Shown here: piece after piece, positions 17,374 through 28,259 of the stretch
Layout of the letters: each line of letters starts with the position of its first letter
Position numbering within the stretch: the first letter of the stretch is position 1
Origin: Fundicoccus culcitae
GTDB taxonomy: Bacteria > Bacillota > Bacilli > Lactobacillales > Aerococcaceae
Direction: 5' to 3'
DNA length: 64,000 nt
NCBI RefSeq assembly: GCF_024661895.1
Contig: NZ_CP102453.1
Location: 930,001-994,000, forward strand
The notes under the pieces: generated by a model
What the model was told of the DNA's origin: nothing
Seen by the model: only the letters and a program-made list of their open reading frames with translations
The model's database searches: none
Translations under genes and position numbers: made by a program

Positions 17374-17637
17374 TTATCTCCTTGTATCTCCACACTCTAG
17401 GTTAACAACTACTGAAACGTTGAAGTACTTTTTCATTACCTTTTTCTTGAAATTATGTTCATCTTCAATGAATACGAAATGGTCATGAAACTGCTTGAAT
17501 CTCAGGATTTCTATATAGTTTTCTTTTGTATCAACGCAATGCACTCCACATGCAATTTTTAGTCTATTTCTTATCCTAGAAAACGCTATTGTATCAACAC
17601 TTATACGGAATCTAAAATAAGTCGATAGATAAGTAGG
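17374..17637 (-). other. Open frame without a start, unrecognised remnant
   Basis: Between the rhodanese and the next remnant (17327-17700) no complete gene is seen. One minus frame stays open for 88 codons and contains IACGVHCVDTKENYIEILRF followed by a Lys-rich end, but has no ATG, GTG or ribosome site. It looks like the tail of a decayed gene. I do not recognise it. Confidence 0.25.
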
Positions 17638-17700
17638 CTAATCACTGGCTATCATCTCCAAGTAGAGTTAATATCTCATACTGACAAGGAGGAGATAGCC

Positions 17701-18002
17701 ATGATAACTTTAAAACAAACATCGTTTATTGTTCAGATTTTTTTGCATAACGAGCACCCATTGTTTAAGCATGTCCATGATTTCAAATACGATTTTTTCT
17801 CAAATACAATCATTCACCTAATGTAGCTTGTATAGCTTATGAATCTTTCTGTGCCTATAACGGGGAGGAGCAATTTGAAGCACAACCTGAAAACATTTTC
17901 CCAATTAGTCACCAGACTGATCTAGATATTAAAGAAATCACGAATCACATTCAAAATCATATTGACCAGCAATTCAAGTTGCTGCATGAAGATGGTATCT
18001 AG
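17701..18002 (+). pseudogene. Frameshifted small gene of unknown function
   Basis: ATG 17701 stands behind GGAGGAGATAGCC and begins MITLKQTSFIVQIFLHNEHP, then reaches a stop at 17824-17826. From the same place another frame carries on with NVACIAYESFCAYNGEEQFE and ends with LLHEDGI at 18002. Total length is 302 bases, which is not a multiple of three, as expected for loss of one base. The joined product of about 100 residues is not recognised. Confidence 0.5.
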
Positions 18003-18069
18003 CCAGCTTGCTACCTATGTAATATTCACGTTAGTCTTCCCGATAATGATCAAAAAGTGACCCTTTCCT

Positions 18070-18225
18070 TTAATTAGAGTCTGTCATAGAACTATATTTC
18101 TTCCCAGCCCGTTTCACTTCATTGCCTTGCTGGACGACATTGCTTCGTCTGGCTTTTTCTTCTTGGACAGCTTGAAACTGTTCGCGGCTGATAATCCCCT
18201 CATGATTATTAGCGTTATTGATTAA
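18070..18225 (-). pseudogene. C-terminal fragment of a serine recombinase
   Basis: The frame reads NNHEGIISREQFQAVQEEKA, then a basic stretch, and ends KKYSSMTDSN. This corresponds to the end of the recombinase domain ('H..IIS...F..VQ.EK.RRSNV') of transposon and phage resolvases, also seen in the 20219-21154 gene. The catalytic N-terminal part is missing. The frame starts exactly where the nucleotidyltransferase gene ends, so a junction or insertion point lies near 18222. Confidence 0.65.
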
Positions 18226-18749
18226 CTTACACTCTCTCCATCTATTTTTAATTGCTTTATTAAATATTCTATTTTGCGAAAATCCTTGAAATTGTTATTA
18301 TCATTGCGATATGAATCTTTTGAAGATGCCTGATAAATATTAAGATATTGTCTTAATGTAGGTAAATAAAACTTCACTCCAGACTCTTCTATCAAGCTTA
18401 AATCATTGAGTTCAACCTTTGCAAACTCAGGTAAAGTATTAACTGCTCCATATTCAACACTTATGCCTTTGTTATGGAATTCATGTTCATGAATACCAAC
18501 TAATTCATAGCCTAAATTTAACATAAGGGTAAGTATTGCGTCCCAATTATAAATCCTATCCTCATCTGGTGCCTCCCAACCCCTTGGATCTCCTTCAACA
18601 TGGATGTCAATGTCTGATGGGATCCAATTTTCATCTGTGAGATATTGCAATCCAAGGGAACCCATTAATGTAGGAGTAATGTTGATAGAATTGAGTTGTT
18701 TACATATTTTTAGAAACTCATTAAATAACGTATAATATGACTCTGCCAT
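18222..18749 (-). CDS. Nucleotidyltransferase-fold protein
   Basis: Start at ATG 18749 (MAESYYTLFNEF) behind GGAGGGTAAA. The 175-residue protein has a nucleotidyltransferase-like core: LMGSLGLQY (G-S motif) followed by IPSDIDIHVEGD, where the two aspartates would bind metal, and later YLPTLRQYLNIYQ plus a Lys-rich end. Related proteins include minimal nucleotidyltransferases and the AbiEii type of toxin. It lies alone between recombinase remnants without an obvious antitoxin partner, so a toxin or defence role is only a possibility. Confidence 0.55.
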   Translation of the reverse strand: MAESYYTLFNEFLKICKQLNSINITPTLMGSLGLQYLTDENWIPSDIDIHVEGDPRGWEAPDEDRIYNWDAILTLMLNLGYELVGIHEHEFHNKGISVEYGAVNTLPEFAKVELNDLSLIEESGVKFYLPTLRQYLNIYQASSKDSYRNDNNNFKDFRKIEYLIKQLKIDGESVS

Positions 18750-18955
18750 TTTACCCTCCATATAAATATAAAAACTTCCTTAACTTATAAATAAACGTTA
18801 CGAACTAGTTTAAAGATTATTAAGATAATATTCGACCTGTTCCCACAGACGAATTCATCACTTCACAGCCCAAAATACAAAATCAAGCTACATTTTAATT
18901 TTGCTGTACTAAATATCAGATACATATCTACTCAAACATCCTGAAAACGTTGATA
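18750..18955. other. Non-coding A/T-rich stretch
   Basis: No reading frame with a ribosome site is seen here. The sequence is a spacer between the nucleotidyltransferase gene and the displaced rlmD tail, and probably holds the promoter of the former. Confidence 0.5.
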
Positions 18956-19009
18956 TTAAGCTATTCTTGTCTGAACCTTTTCCATCAATACTATACACTC
19001 AACATGTAC
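18956..19009 (-). other. Displaced copy of the rlmD 3' end (putative attachment-site relic)
   Basis: The minus frame VHVECIVLMEKVQTRIA followed by TAA repeats the C-terminal end of RlmD (TVHVETVVLMQKVKG at 21400). At DNA level CATGTTGAG and TAGTATTGATG are shared in register, with changes between. Such short gene tails are left when a large serine recombinase inserts an element at the 3' end of the methyltransferase gene. The stretch 19010-19312 beyond it holds no recognisable gene. Confidence 0.6.
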
Positions 19010-19312
19010 TTTTCAGGTTATTCCCGAACCGTCGCAACCCTTTAGAAACCTTGATTTTAGGGTGTTCCGTATTAAAACTAACTTACCCACTCTAATATTC
19101 TTGATTAGGCTATTATTTTTACAAAGCAAACACACTTTTGAATGTTTAGTTATCTAGATTGAAAAAAATGATCAAATGATTGCTGCATAATTTAGTGAGG
19201 ATATACCATTGGCATTTAAAACCATCTTGTTAATGTTCCGGTAAATCATCTTAAGAATCAGGAATAACAACTAAAATAATTATAAATGAGAGCTTAGCAA
19301 ACTTACTTAAAA

Positions 19313-20197
19313 TTAAACTTCTAGCCCATTTTGTATCTTCATATATTTACTAATTGAATCTTTATCTCCAACAAGAACCTCACTATTAGCATCTTGAAAA
19401 GTAGAGCAAATAAAATAGGATCTTTCATTTAGTTTAGTCAAATATTTCTTATTCGTCTTTTCAGGATACCGTTTTCTTTGATTTGGATTTTTAGGCCTTA
19501 TTAAAATCGCTTTATCTAGGGATATAGGAATACATAATTCTTTCAGGTTATTTAAATAGGTAAAGTTATCTCCAATAAAAAATGTGTTGTCTTCATTTAA
19601 CACAGCTAGGCTCCATTCATATTTTGATCTTTGGATAATACCATCAAAGTAGTATCTCATATCTATTATTTCAGAGATTTGCTGTTCTTTGGATGATTTT
19701 TCTAGCACATGATTAAATTCATCCTGAATATGTTGTGGAAATTTTTTATAAGCTTCTCTTCGTTGATCAAAAAAGCTTTCATATTTATCTCTAAGATAGG
19801 GTGATCTCGCGTGTAAATTTACAAAAAACATCATTATACACACTCTAAATCTATCATCCTGTAAAATAATACCATTTGATGATTCTAAAATTTTATTTAA
19901 GCAGTTCGATGTAGTTTTTTCAAGAGCAGTTAAAAATTCGGACTCAATATATTGGCCGTGAGCTAAACGCTCATTGGGGATTGAAAGATTATATCTTGAA
20001 GCTTGTTCAATAATCCATTTATTAAACTTTGTAACATCATCAGGATCATAAAAATATTTTCTATAGCATATATTTTTTGCATTAGTATTAATAAATTTAT
20101 TTTGTGGTTTTAAAAATGCATCTATAAGATGATTTGAAGATACGGAAAATTTCTTCAAATAAAATTGTGATACATAGTGCTGCTTAACTGTTGTCAT
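19313..20197 (-). CDS. DUF4238 family protein
   Basis: A 294-residue protein starting MTTVKQHYVSQFYLKKFSVS, the DUF4238 hallmark 'KQHYVPQFYL+.F', with later FFVNLHARSPYLRDKYESF and a C-terminal FFIGDNFTYLN segment. The family is common in phages, islands and near defence genes, and its biochemical function is unknown. The start lies 22 bases after the recombinase stop, behind AAGGGAGAAAT, so the two genes may be co-transcribed. It is the only apparent cargo gene of the small element next to rlmD. Confidence 0.75.
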   Translation of the reverse strand: MTTVKQHYVSQFYLKKFSVSSNHLIDAFLKPQNKFINTNAKNICYRKYFYDPDDVTKFNKWIIEQASRYNLSIPNERLAHGQYIESEFLTALEKTTSNCLNKILESSNGIILQDDRFRVCIMMFFVNLHARSPYLRDKYESFFDQRREAYKKFPQHIQDEFNHVLEKSSKEQQISEIIDMRYYFDGIIQRSKYEWSLAVLNEDNTFFIGDNFTYLNNLKELCIPISLDKAILIRPKNPNQRKRYPEKTNKKYLTKLNERSYFICSTFQDANSEVLVGDKDSISKYMKIQNGLEV

Positions 20198-20218
20198 ATT
20201 TCTCCCTTAGTTCCATAT

Positions 20219-21154
20219 TTAAGCTTTCGAACTATACTTACTATTCTTCCGCTCAAGCCCATTTCCCGTCCTTATTACATTACTCCGCCTAGACTTCTCA
20301 CTCTGAACTTTTTCAAATACATACTTAGAAATAATGGCTGTATGGTTATCCTCAATAAGATAGCTGTCTTCATATTCATTGTTTTTAAACAAGTGGACTT
20401 TTCCAATGTACTTTTCATTACTCAACATGGTTTCGAGCGCACGTTTAGACCATTTTGCTTTTCCTCGTGGTGAGGGAATATGGTTTTCTTCAAGTAATTT
20501 AATTAAGCCTACAATACTGTTCCCCTCAAGATACCAAGCAAAAATCTGTCTAACAACTACGGCTTGCTCTTCATTAACGATTAACAACCCCTCTTTATCA
20601 TGATCATAACCATAACATTTTCGATGATAGAGTTTTGATGTTCCATCCATCGCTCTGTATCTGTGCCCTAATTTGATATTCTGACTGCGGGACTCATTGT
20701 CAGCTTGAGCTAAAGATTCATAAATTGTTAACAGTAACTCACTATCTTCACTGGCAGTGTCAATGTCTTCTTGATCAAAGATTATTCGAACTTTTAATTC
20801 CTTGAGTAATCTTACTGTCTCTAATGCTTCAATCGTATCTCGACCAAAACGACTCACACTCTTAGTGAGAACGATAGTTACTTTTTTATTACGACAATCA
20901 ACAATGAGACGGTTAAACTCTTCCCGCTTTAATTTTTCTTTGGCTGAGGCTACATCAATATAGATATCAACTAACCGCCAATCCTCCACTAAGGAAACTT
21001 TCTGAGTTAAGGCCGAAACTTGATTAGCTAGGCTTCGTAACTGATCTTTTGTATTAGAGCTTACACGCGCATAAATAGCCACTCGCTTCCGTTTCGGTTG
21101 ATGCCTCGCTGGAATATAATACATGCTGTCCTTTAAATCCATTGGTTCCCTCAC
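20219..21154 (-). CDS. Serine recombinase, apparently C-terminally truncated
   Basis: The first 170 residues are a resolvase catalytic domain: KRVAIYARVSSNTKDQ contains the nucleophile serine, with ITVLTKSVSRFGRD-like VLTKSVSRFGRDTIEALE and the DNA-facing helix SLAQADNESRSQNIKLGH. A recombinase domain follows (GYDHDKEGLLIVNEEQAVVV). The protein stops after KNSKYSSKA at 311 residues, before the zinc ribbon and coiled coil of large serine recombinases, which usually reach about 500. Transcribed toward DUF4238 and located 246 bases from the rlmD end, it is the likely integrase of the element, now probably inactive. Confidence 0.82.
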   Translation of the reverse strand: MREPMDLKDSMYYIPARHQPKRKRVAIYARVSSNTKDQLRSLANQVSALTQKVSLVEDWRLVDIYIDVASAKEKLKREEFNRLIVDCRNKKVTIVLTKSVSRFGRDTIEALETVRLLKELKVRIIFDQEDIDTASEDSELLLTIYESLAQADNESRSQNIKLGHRYRAMDGTSKLYHRKCYGYDHDKEGLLIVNEEQAVVVRQIFAWYLEGNSIVGLIKLLEENHIPSPRGKAKWSKRALETMLSNEKYIGKVHLFKNNEYEDSYLIEDNHTAIISKYVFEKVQSEKSRRSNVIRTGNGLERKNSKYSSKA

Positions 21155-21342
21155 TTTCTGGAATGGCTTAACTAATCACAGTTAACCTAACTATCTATAA
21201 AGAATAACCCCATGATAAGTAGGCTACTTAAATTTATTTTATTCATTTTTTATACGAAAAAGATGTTGACCAGTTCCCATCTACTACCTATTAAGTATTG
21301 GATATTATTCCCAATCTCATCCGTTTCCAAACCAATTATACT

Positions 21343-21388
21343 AAAAAATCAGCCCCTTGAATATGGTAAACACATTCAAAAAGCTGAT
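21343..21388 (-). terminator. Terminator of rlmD
   Basis: The minus-strand RNA pairs 21388-21374 with 21362-21348 over 15 positions, three of them G-U, and is followed by TTTTTT. It begins 12 bases after the rlmD stop. Confidence 0.85.
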
Positions 21389-21399
21389 ATAACAGCATA

Positions 21400-22803
21400 T
21401 TACCCTTTTACCTTTTGCATCAATACTACCGTCTCAACATGCACCGTATGAGGAAATTGATCCACCGGCTGCACAACCTTTAACTCATACCCAAACTCAC
21501 GCAACCAAACCAAATCCTCCGCCAAGCTCTTTGGATTACATGACACATAGACAACCTTCTCTGTTCCAAATCGCCCAATACTCCGCATCACTTTACCACC
21601 AGCACCACTCCTGGGTGGATCAAGTAACAACAAGTCTGGTTGACCCCAGACTTCTTTCAACTCTTTTAAGCCACTACGTGCATCACTAACCATAAAAAAC
21701 GTATTATCCAAACCGTTATCTTCTGCATTTCGTCTAGCTGACAATATGGAAGATTCAACAATCTCAATCCCCGCTAATTCTTTAGACCGCGCTGCAAAAG
21801 GCAAAGAGAATGTCCCAACCCCACAAAACAAATCCAATGTACGCATGTCTTTGTTTACATCCGCAAATTCTAATGCCAACTCCACTAGCTTCTCAGCTTG
21901 CACTGGATTAGCTTGAAAAAAAGTATCATGCCAAATTCGATAGTGATACCCATGCAATTCATCATTAATATAATCGCGACCAAACAAAACCATCTCTTCT
22001 TCAGACTGCGTTCTATCTGCAATATTGCGATTTAAAACCCAAATCAAACTAGCTAGATTTTCAAATTGCCTGCTCAAGCGCTCAGTTAAATCATCCGCAG
22101 CCTCTTTCAAAGCTTCGGCTTTTTCAGTTGCAAAAATCACAACCATCAACTCACCTGTCGCAAAGGACTTGCGCATCATTAAATTCCGCAACAAACCTTC
22201 CTTAGTGTCCTTATTATAACCACTCAACGCAAAGTCTTTTTGCCACTGACTCACAACCTGCTTAACCGCCACCATCTCTTCGGGTGCCAACATCGAGTCT
22301 TCCATATCAATAATTTGGCGAAAATTTCCTTGGCGATGCATCCCCAATTCCCCATTTGCCCCAAACGTCAACTCCATCTTATTGCGATAGCGATACGGAT
22401 TTTCCATCCCAATAATCGGTTGCACTAATTCCTTGTCAAACCCCTTTTCAACTAAATACCTCTGCACCAACTCTTGCTTAAATTCTAGTTGATACGCATA
22501 TTCCATAAACTGTAAGGGTGTCCCACCGGCTTCATTAACTAAGATACTATCATCATTAATCCGACTCGGTCCTGCTTCTAACAATTCATCATATTCCACG
22601 ACAGCCATCCGTCGCCCCTTGGCATTCGGTATCGTCACCCGTACTTTATCGCCAGCTACCACCTTCCCGACTACAATTTTCAAATGTTTCCCGTTGGAGC
22701 CTTTATCTGGTGCATGAACATAATTGACTATTCCACGTCCTTGATCATCCAAATAATTAATCGTCACATCCAAAACTTCTGTTGGATATATTTTTTTCTG
22801 CAT
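21400..22803 (-). CDS. rlmD: 23S rRNA (uracil-5-)-methyltransferase RlmD/RlmCD family
   Basis: A 467-residue methyltransferase with an N-terminal TRAM domain (about 1-70) and a SAM-binding domain with LDLFCGVGTFSLPFA near 327 and LLLLDPPRSGAGG near 389. The catalytic nucleophile is Cys422 in VYVSCNPKSLA, and the general base Glu457 is in HTVHVETVV. It transfers methyl from SAM to uridine C5 of 23S rRNA. The Fe-S cysteine cluster of E. coli RumA is absent: its place reads NEAGGTPLQFMEY. Its 3' end is a known insertion site for streptococcal mobile elements, which fits the adjoining recombinase. The gene itself is complete. Confidence 0.93.
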   Translation of the reverse strand: MQKKIYPTEVLDVTINYLDDQGRGIVNYVHAPDKGSNGKHLKIVVGKVVAGDKVRVTIPNAKGRRMAVVEYDELLEAGPSRINDDSILVNEAGGTPLQFMEYAYQLEFKQELVQRYLVEKGFDKELVQPIIGMENPYRYRNKMELTFGANGELGMHRQGNFRQIIDMEDSMLAPEEMVAVKQVVSQWQKDFALSGYNKDTKEGLLRNLMMRKSFATGELMVVIFATEKAEALKEAADDLTERLSRQFENLASLIWVLNRNIADRTQSEEEMVLFGRDYINDELHGYHYRIWHDTFFQANPVQAEKLVELALEFADVNKDMRTLDLFCGVGTFSLPFAARSKELAGIEIVESSILSARRNAEDNGLDNTFFMVSDARSGLKELKEVWGQPDLLLLDPPRSGAGGKVMRSIGRFGTEKVVYVSCNPKSLAEDLVWLREFGYELKVVQPVDQFPHTVHVETVVLMQKVKG

Positions 22804-22935
22804 ATACTCACCTGTTTAATTATTTTTAGTACTAATTAATATACCACATTAACAAGGATATATAACGAAGGATATATAACTTGTAATTTAGTATACTATA
22901 ATTAATATTAACATCTCTATAAAGGAAGGTGCCAT

Positions 22936-23142
22936 TTGACAACAGAAAAGACTCATAATCTCATAATCTTTGCTGCTTTTGTAATCATTTCGACCCTTAA
23001 CTACTTTAGTATTATCTCAGTCAATACTGGCGTTATTGGTGTTGCTTGCGCCTTGATGTTTCAAGTTACTAACAAAATAAATCAGCATATCCTTTTCCAA
23101 TTAGCTGCTCTAGTAGTCATGGTGTGGTTATTCTATTTTTAG
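22936..23142 (+). CDS. Small two-helix membrane protein, TTG start
   Basis: TTG 22936 follows AAAGGAAGGTGCCA. The 68-residue protein has two or three hydrophobic segments (LIIFAAFVIISTLNYFSII, VIGVACALMF and FQLAALVVMVWLFYF) and almost no charged residues. It resembles other short hypothetical membrane proteins of lactic acid bacteria. It is transcribed away from rlmD. No function can be assigned. Confidence 0.5.
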   Translation: MTTEKTHNLIIFAAFVIISTLNYFSIISVNTGVIGVACALMFQVTNKINQHILFQLAALVVMVWLFYF

Positions 23143-23212
23143 AATAAAACTAATAGACTCTATTTTATATTCCATCATCTTTCCATGAACGACTTTCAGG
23201 GTGATTTCATCA

Positions 23213-23293
23213 AGTATCCTCATGAGTTTTAAAAACTTAATAGGATTCTCCTAGTATCCTCATGAGTGTTCCCAAACTTAGTAGGATTCTCCT
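23213..23293. repeat. Two-unit tandem array of 40-bp hairpin repeats
   Basis: Units at 23213-23252 and 23253-23293 begin AGTATCCTCATGAGT and end TAGGATTCTCCT. Each has outer arms ATCCT/AGGAT, and the first also has inner arms AGTTT/AAACT. The 40-41 bp period matches the larger arrays at 34.8-36.1 and 59.7 kb. Confidence 0.7.
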
Positions 23294-23302
23294 CACTAAA
23301 CT

Positions 23303-23345
23303 TAAAAACAAACCATCAAATGCACATCCGCACTTGATGGTTTGT
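23303..23345 (-). terminator. Terminator of the beta-glucoside operon
   Basis: ACAAACCATCAA (23308-23319) and TTGATGGTTTGT (23334-23345) form a perfect 12-bp stem. On the minus strand a short T run follows. It lies nine bases after the PTS gene stop. Confidence 0.85.
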
Positions 23346-23353
23346 ATTATTTG

Positions 23354-25270
23354 TTATTCAATGGTGAATAGTTCTGATTTAGCTTTAGTTTGACTCTCTT
23401 GAGCAATCGTTAAAACAGAATCTTCTTTAGCATTCGTAATAATGATTGGGGTAGTTGTTGAGAAGCCTCTTTCTTTTAGCAATGCGATATTTACTTCAAT
23501 GAGGGGTTGCCCTTGGGTTATCTTATCACCTACAACGATTAATGGTTTAAATCCCTGACCTTCCAATTCCACTGTATTAATCCCAATATGAATTAAGATT
23601 TCATGGCCTAAATCAGACTGGATACCGATAGCGTGGCCTGTCGGAAACAGTGTCACGACCTCACCGTCAGTTGGCGCATAGACTATTCCATCACTTGGAA
23701 TAATGGCAACACCTTTGCCCATCATACCACTTGAAAATACTGGATCATCAACATCTGCCAACGGAATCACTTCTCCGTCTAAAGGACTATAGATGGCTTC
23801 TGGTTTAGATTGTTCTTCTATAACCGTTTCACTAACCACTTCTACTTCAGCATCTGCTTTTTTATCAACTTTTACCATCATTGTTATGATAAAGGCAATC
23901 ACAAATGTCAGTACAAAAGAAATTATTCGGTGCCAAACGTTCATCGTAATGACGCCATCATTGGGAATATAACTGGCTAGTGAAAAGATTCCTAAGCCAC
24001 CCATACGATAAGGTACAACATTGAAAAACCCAGAGTAACCTCCACCGATACCAGCAGCAATTAATGAAATAATAAATAATATTTTGTTAGGTAACAAAAT
24101 ACCATAAACACCCGGTTCCGTGACACCAAAGAAGGATGAAATCGCTGCTGGTAAAGTTAGTTCTTTTGTTTTGCTATTTTTCGTCTTAATAAATACCGCT
24201 ATTAAAACACCCATAACACTAGCCCAAGCGACGTCACTGGCACCAAAAATCGGTGTAAAGCCTTGATCGACGACTTGGAGAATAGCAATTGGAATAAGGC
24301 CCCAATGCAAACCAAACATAACCAGCACTTGCCATAAACCACCAACAAGGATACCAAATATCAACGTATTTAATTGATATAACCAACTGAAGAATACACC
24401 GATAAGACTAGCAGCCCAACTGGCAACTGGACCAATTAAGAGAATCGAAACTGGCACAGCAACAATTAGTACAATAAATGGAACAAAGAATGTTTGTAGT
24501 GATCGAGGAACGATTTGCTTGGCTTTCTTTTCAACGCGTGAGCCAAACCAAACGGCAATGATAATTGGAATGATCGTTCCCATATAGCCACCAGGCGGCA
24601 AAATAATTGGAATGCCTAAAAAGGTTTGGAAAATATCGGATTCGAAAACGGTATTAGCAAAAAGTGTATATAGCACTTCCCCGCTAGCTAAGTCTCCGAT
24701 GGTAGGATATAAAAGCGCACTAACTATTCCTAAGGCACTAAATATATTTAAATCTAGCACTCTAGATGCAGTTACAGCAAGCATAACGGGTAGAAATTGG
24801 AAAAAGCCGTCTCCTGCCATATTTAATACAGCCGCAAATCCGCTATTCGCAGGAGTCATACCAAAGGATCCCAGTATTGCTACAATCCCTTTGATCATCC
24901 CGGCAGCAGCTAGTGGCCCTAAGAAAGGTTGGAATAATTGTGAAATGAAATTAACAAATTTATCCAGTAGATTGGTTTTATTCTCTTCTTCAACAATTGG
25001 GTCGTCACCGTTAGCGGTTAATTGGCCGAGTTGTTTTTGAATTTCATCATGAACATCACTGACTTCATTACCAATAACGACTTGATATTGACCACTTGCT
25101 TGGACGACAGTAATGATTCCATCACGACTTTTCAAATAATCCGTATTAGCAAGACTTTCATTGTTAAGGACAAATCTTAAACGTGTTATACAGTGACGTA
25201 GGGATTTAACATTTTCTTTACCACCGACATTATCAATGATGTCTTTAGCTAATTGAGTGTATTCGCTCAT
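23354..25270 (-). CDS. bglP: Beta-glucoside PTS transporter, EIIBCA
   Basis: A 638-residue fused PTS enzyme II. The EIIB domain (1-85) has the phosphocysteine Cys27 in LRHCITRLRF. The EIIC membrane domain (about 105-480) contains the glucoside-family GVTEPGVYGILLP sequence. The EIIA domain (about 490-638) has PLDGEVIPLADVDDPVFSSG and the phosphohistidine His561 in EILIHIGINTVEL. It imports and phosphorylates aryl-beta-glucosides such as salicin or cellobiose at the membrane. Last gene of the operon with the GH1 enzyme; start behind CTGGAGGAGAAAAAA. Fully intact. Confidence 0.92.
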   Translation of the reverse strand: MSEYTQLAKDIIDNVGGKENVKSLRHCITRLRFVLNNESLANTDYLKSRDGIITVVQASGQYQVVIGNEVSDVHDEIQKQLGQLTANGDDPIVEEENKTNLLDKFVNFISQLFQPFLGPLAAAGMIKGIVAILGSFGMTPANSGFAAVLNMAGDGFFQFLPVMLAVTASRVLDLNIFSALGIVSALLYPTIGDLASGEVLYTLFANTVFESDIFQTFLGIPIILPPGGYMGTIIPIIIAVWFGSRVEKKAKQIVPRSLQTFFVPFIVLIVAVPVSILLIGPVASWAASLIGVFFSWLYQLNTLIFGILVGGLWQVLVMFGLHWGLIPIAILQVVDQGFTPIFGASDVAWASVMGVLIAVFIKTKNSKTKELTLPAAISSFFGVTEPGVYGILLPNKILFIISLIAAGIGGGYSGFFNVVPYRMGGLGIFSLASYIPNDGVITMNVWHRIISFVLTFVIAFIITMMVKVDKKADAEVEVVSETVIEEQSKPEAIYSPLDGEVIPLADVDDPVFSSGMMGKGVAIIPSDGIVYAPTDGEVVTLFPTGHAIGIQSDLGHEILIHIGINTVELEGQGFKPLIVVGDKITQGQPLIEVNIALLKERGFSTTTPIIITNAKEDSVLTIAQESQTKAKSELFTIE

Positions 25271-25287
25271 TTTTTTCTCCTCCAGAG

Positions 25288-27408
<2,121 letters not shown>

Positions 27409-27413
27409 GCTAA

Positions 27414-28163
27414 TTAGTCTTGAACACGTTTTATATTTAATAATAACAAGTCAATCATATACTTAAAAAGATACTCACTGTACCTATTATCTTCAACAGG
27501 AAAAATCAATTGATTGCCATTAAAATTTAACCTATCTTTACTGGTGACGAGCCATCGTTGTGCTGTCACAGCATCCAGTCGTCTAACGATATTATGATTG
27601 TATTTAAAGGTATTACCGTTGATGCTCAGTAGTATAAATAAGTCATCAGGAGCAATGTTATAGTTTAAATTAAAGTCCGAATCACTTACAATCGCATGTT
27701 TATTTAATATTTGCAACTCCGTTTGAATCTGGTAACACAGAAATCGCGCATCCCCTTGTCCATATAAATAGACTGTTTTAGCTTGATTAATTTGCTGAAT
27801 TAAACGATTAATATTTTTATTATCTATATGCGTCATTGAATAGTTAATTTGATTAAAAAACTCCTTATTAAATATCTCTGCATTTACTTCAAATGAATCA
27901 TGACGTTCAAATGGGTTTTGACGTCGTTCGAGAGAAGTAATGTAGTTCATACATGCATCCTTAAAATCGATATAATCTTTATAGTCTAGGTGTCGGACAT
28001 ATTTAGAGATTTGACTTTTAGAAATATGCGTTCGCTGAGCAATTTCACCAATGGTCAAGTAAGGTATCTCATGGATATGTTCTTGAAAAAATTGGCTAAG
28101 AAGATAAGTAGTAGAATCTTTTTGGTAGGAGTTGGTAATATCATTGAGCTTGTCCATGATCAT
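27414..28163 (-). CDS. RpiR/MurR-type transcriptional regulator with SIS domain
   Basis: A 249-residue regulator starting at 28163 behind AAGGAGGCTAATTTTCT. The N-terminal third is the RpiR helix-turn-helix (YLTIGEIAQRTHISKSQISK), and residues 110-240 form a SIS sugar-phosphate-binding domain (KTVYLYGQGDARFLCYQIQ). It lies immediately upstream of the beta-glucoside genes and probably senses a sugar phosphate to control them. RpiR control of glucoside operons is known in Firmicutes; the effector here is inferred. Confidence 0.85.
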   Translation of the reverse strand: MIMDKLNDITNSYQKDSTTYLLSQFFQEHIHEIPYLTIGEIAQRTHISKSQISKYVRHLDYKDYIDFKDACMNYITSLERRQNPFERHDSFEVNAEIFNKEFFNQINYSMTHIDNKNINRLIQQINQAKTVYLYGQGDARFLCYQIQTELQILNKHAIVSDSDFNLNYNIAPDDLFILLSINGNTFKYNHNIVRRLDAVTAQRWLVTSKDRLNFNGNQLIFPVEDNRYSEYLFKYMIDLLLLNIKRVQD

Positions 28164-28259
28164 AGAAAATTAGCCTCCTTATATAGTCTGGGAGAAATAA
28201 ACTGATGTATGTTGGGATTCCCAAATGGTCGAGAAATAACTGACATATAGCAATGGCTG

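Noticed and set aside
24612-25040. Plus-strand open frame of 142 codons
   Set aside because: It lies opposite the PTS gene, has no ribosome site, and its product is Ser/Ala/Lys-rich in the way antisense frames are.
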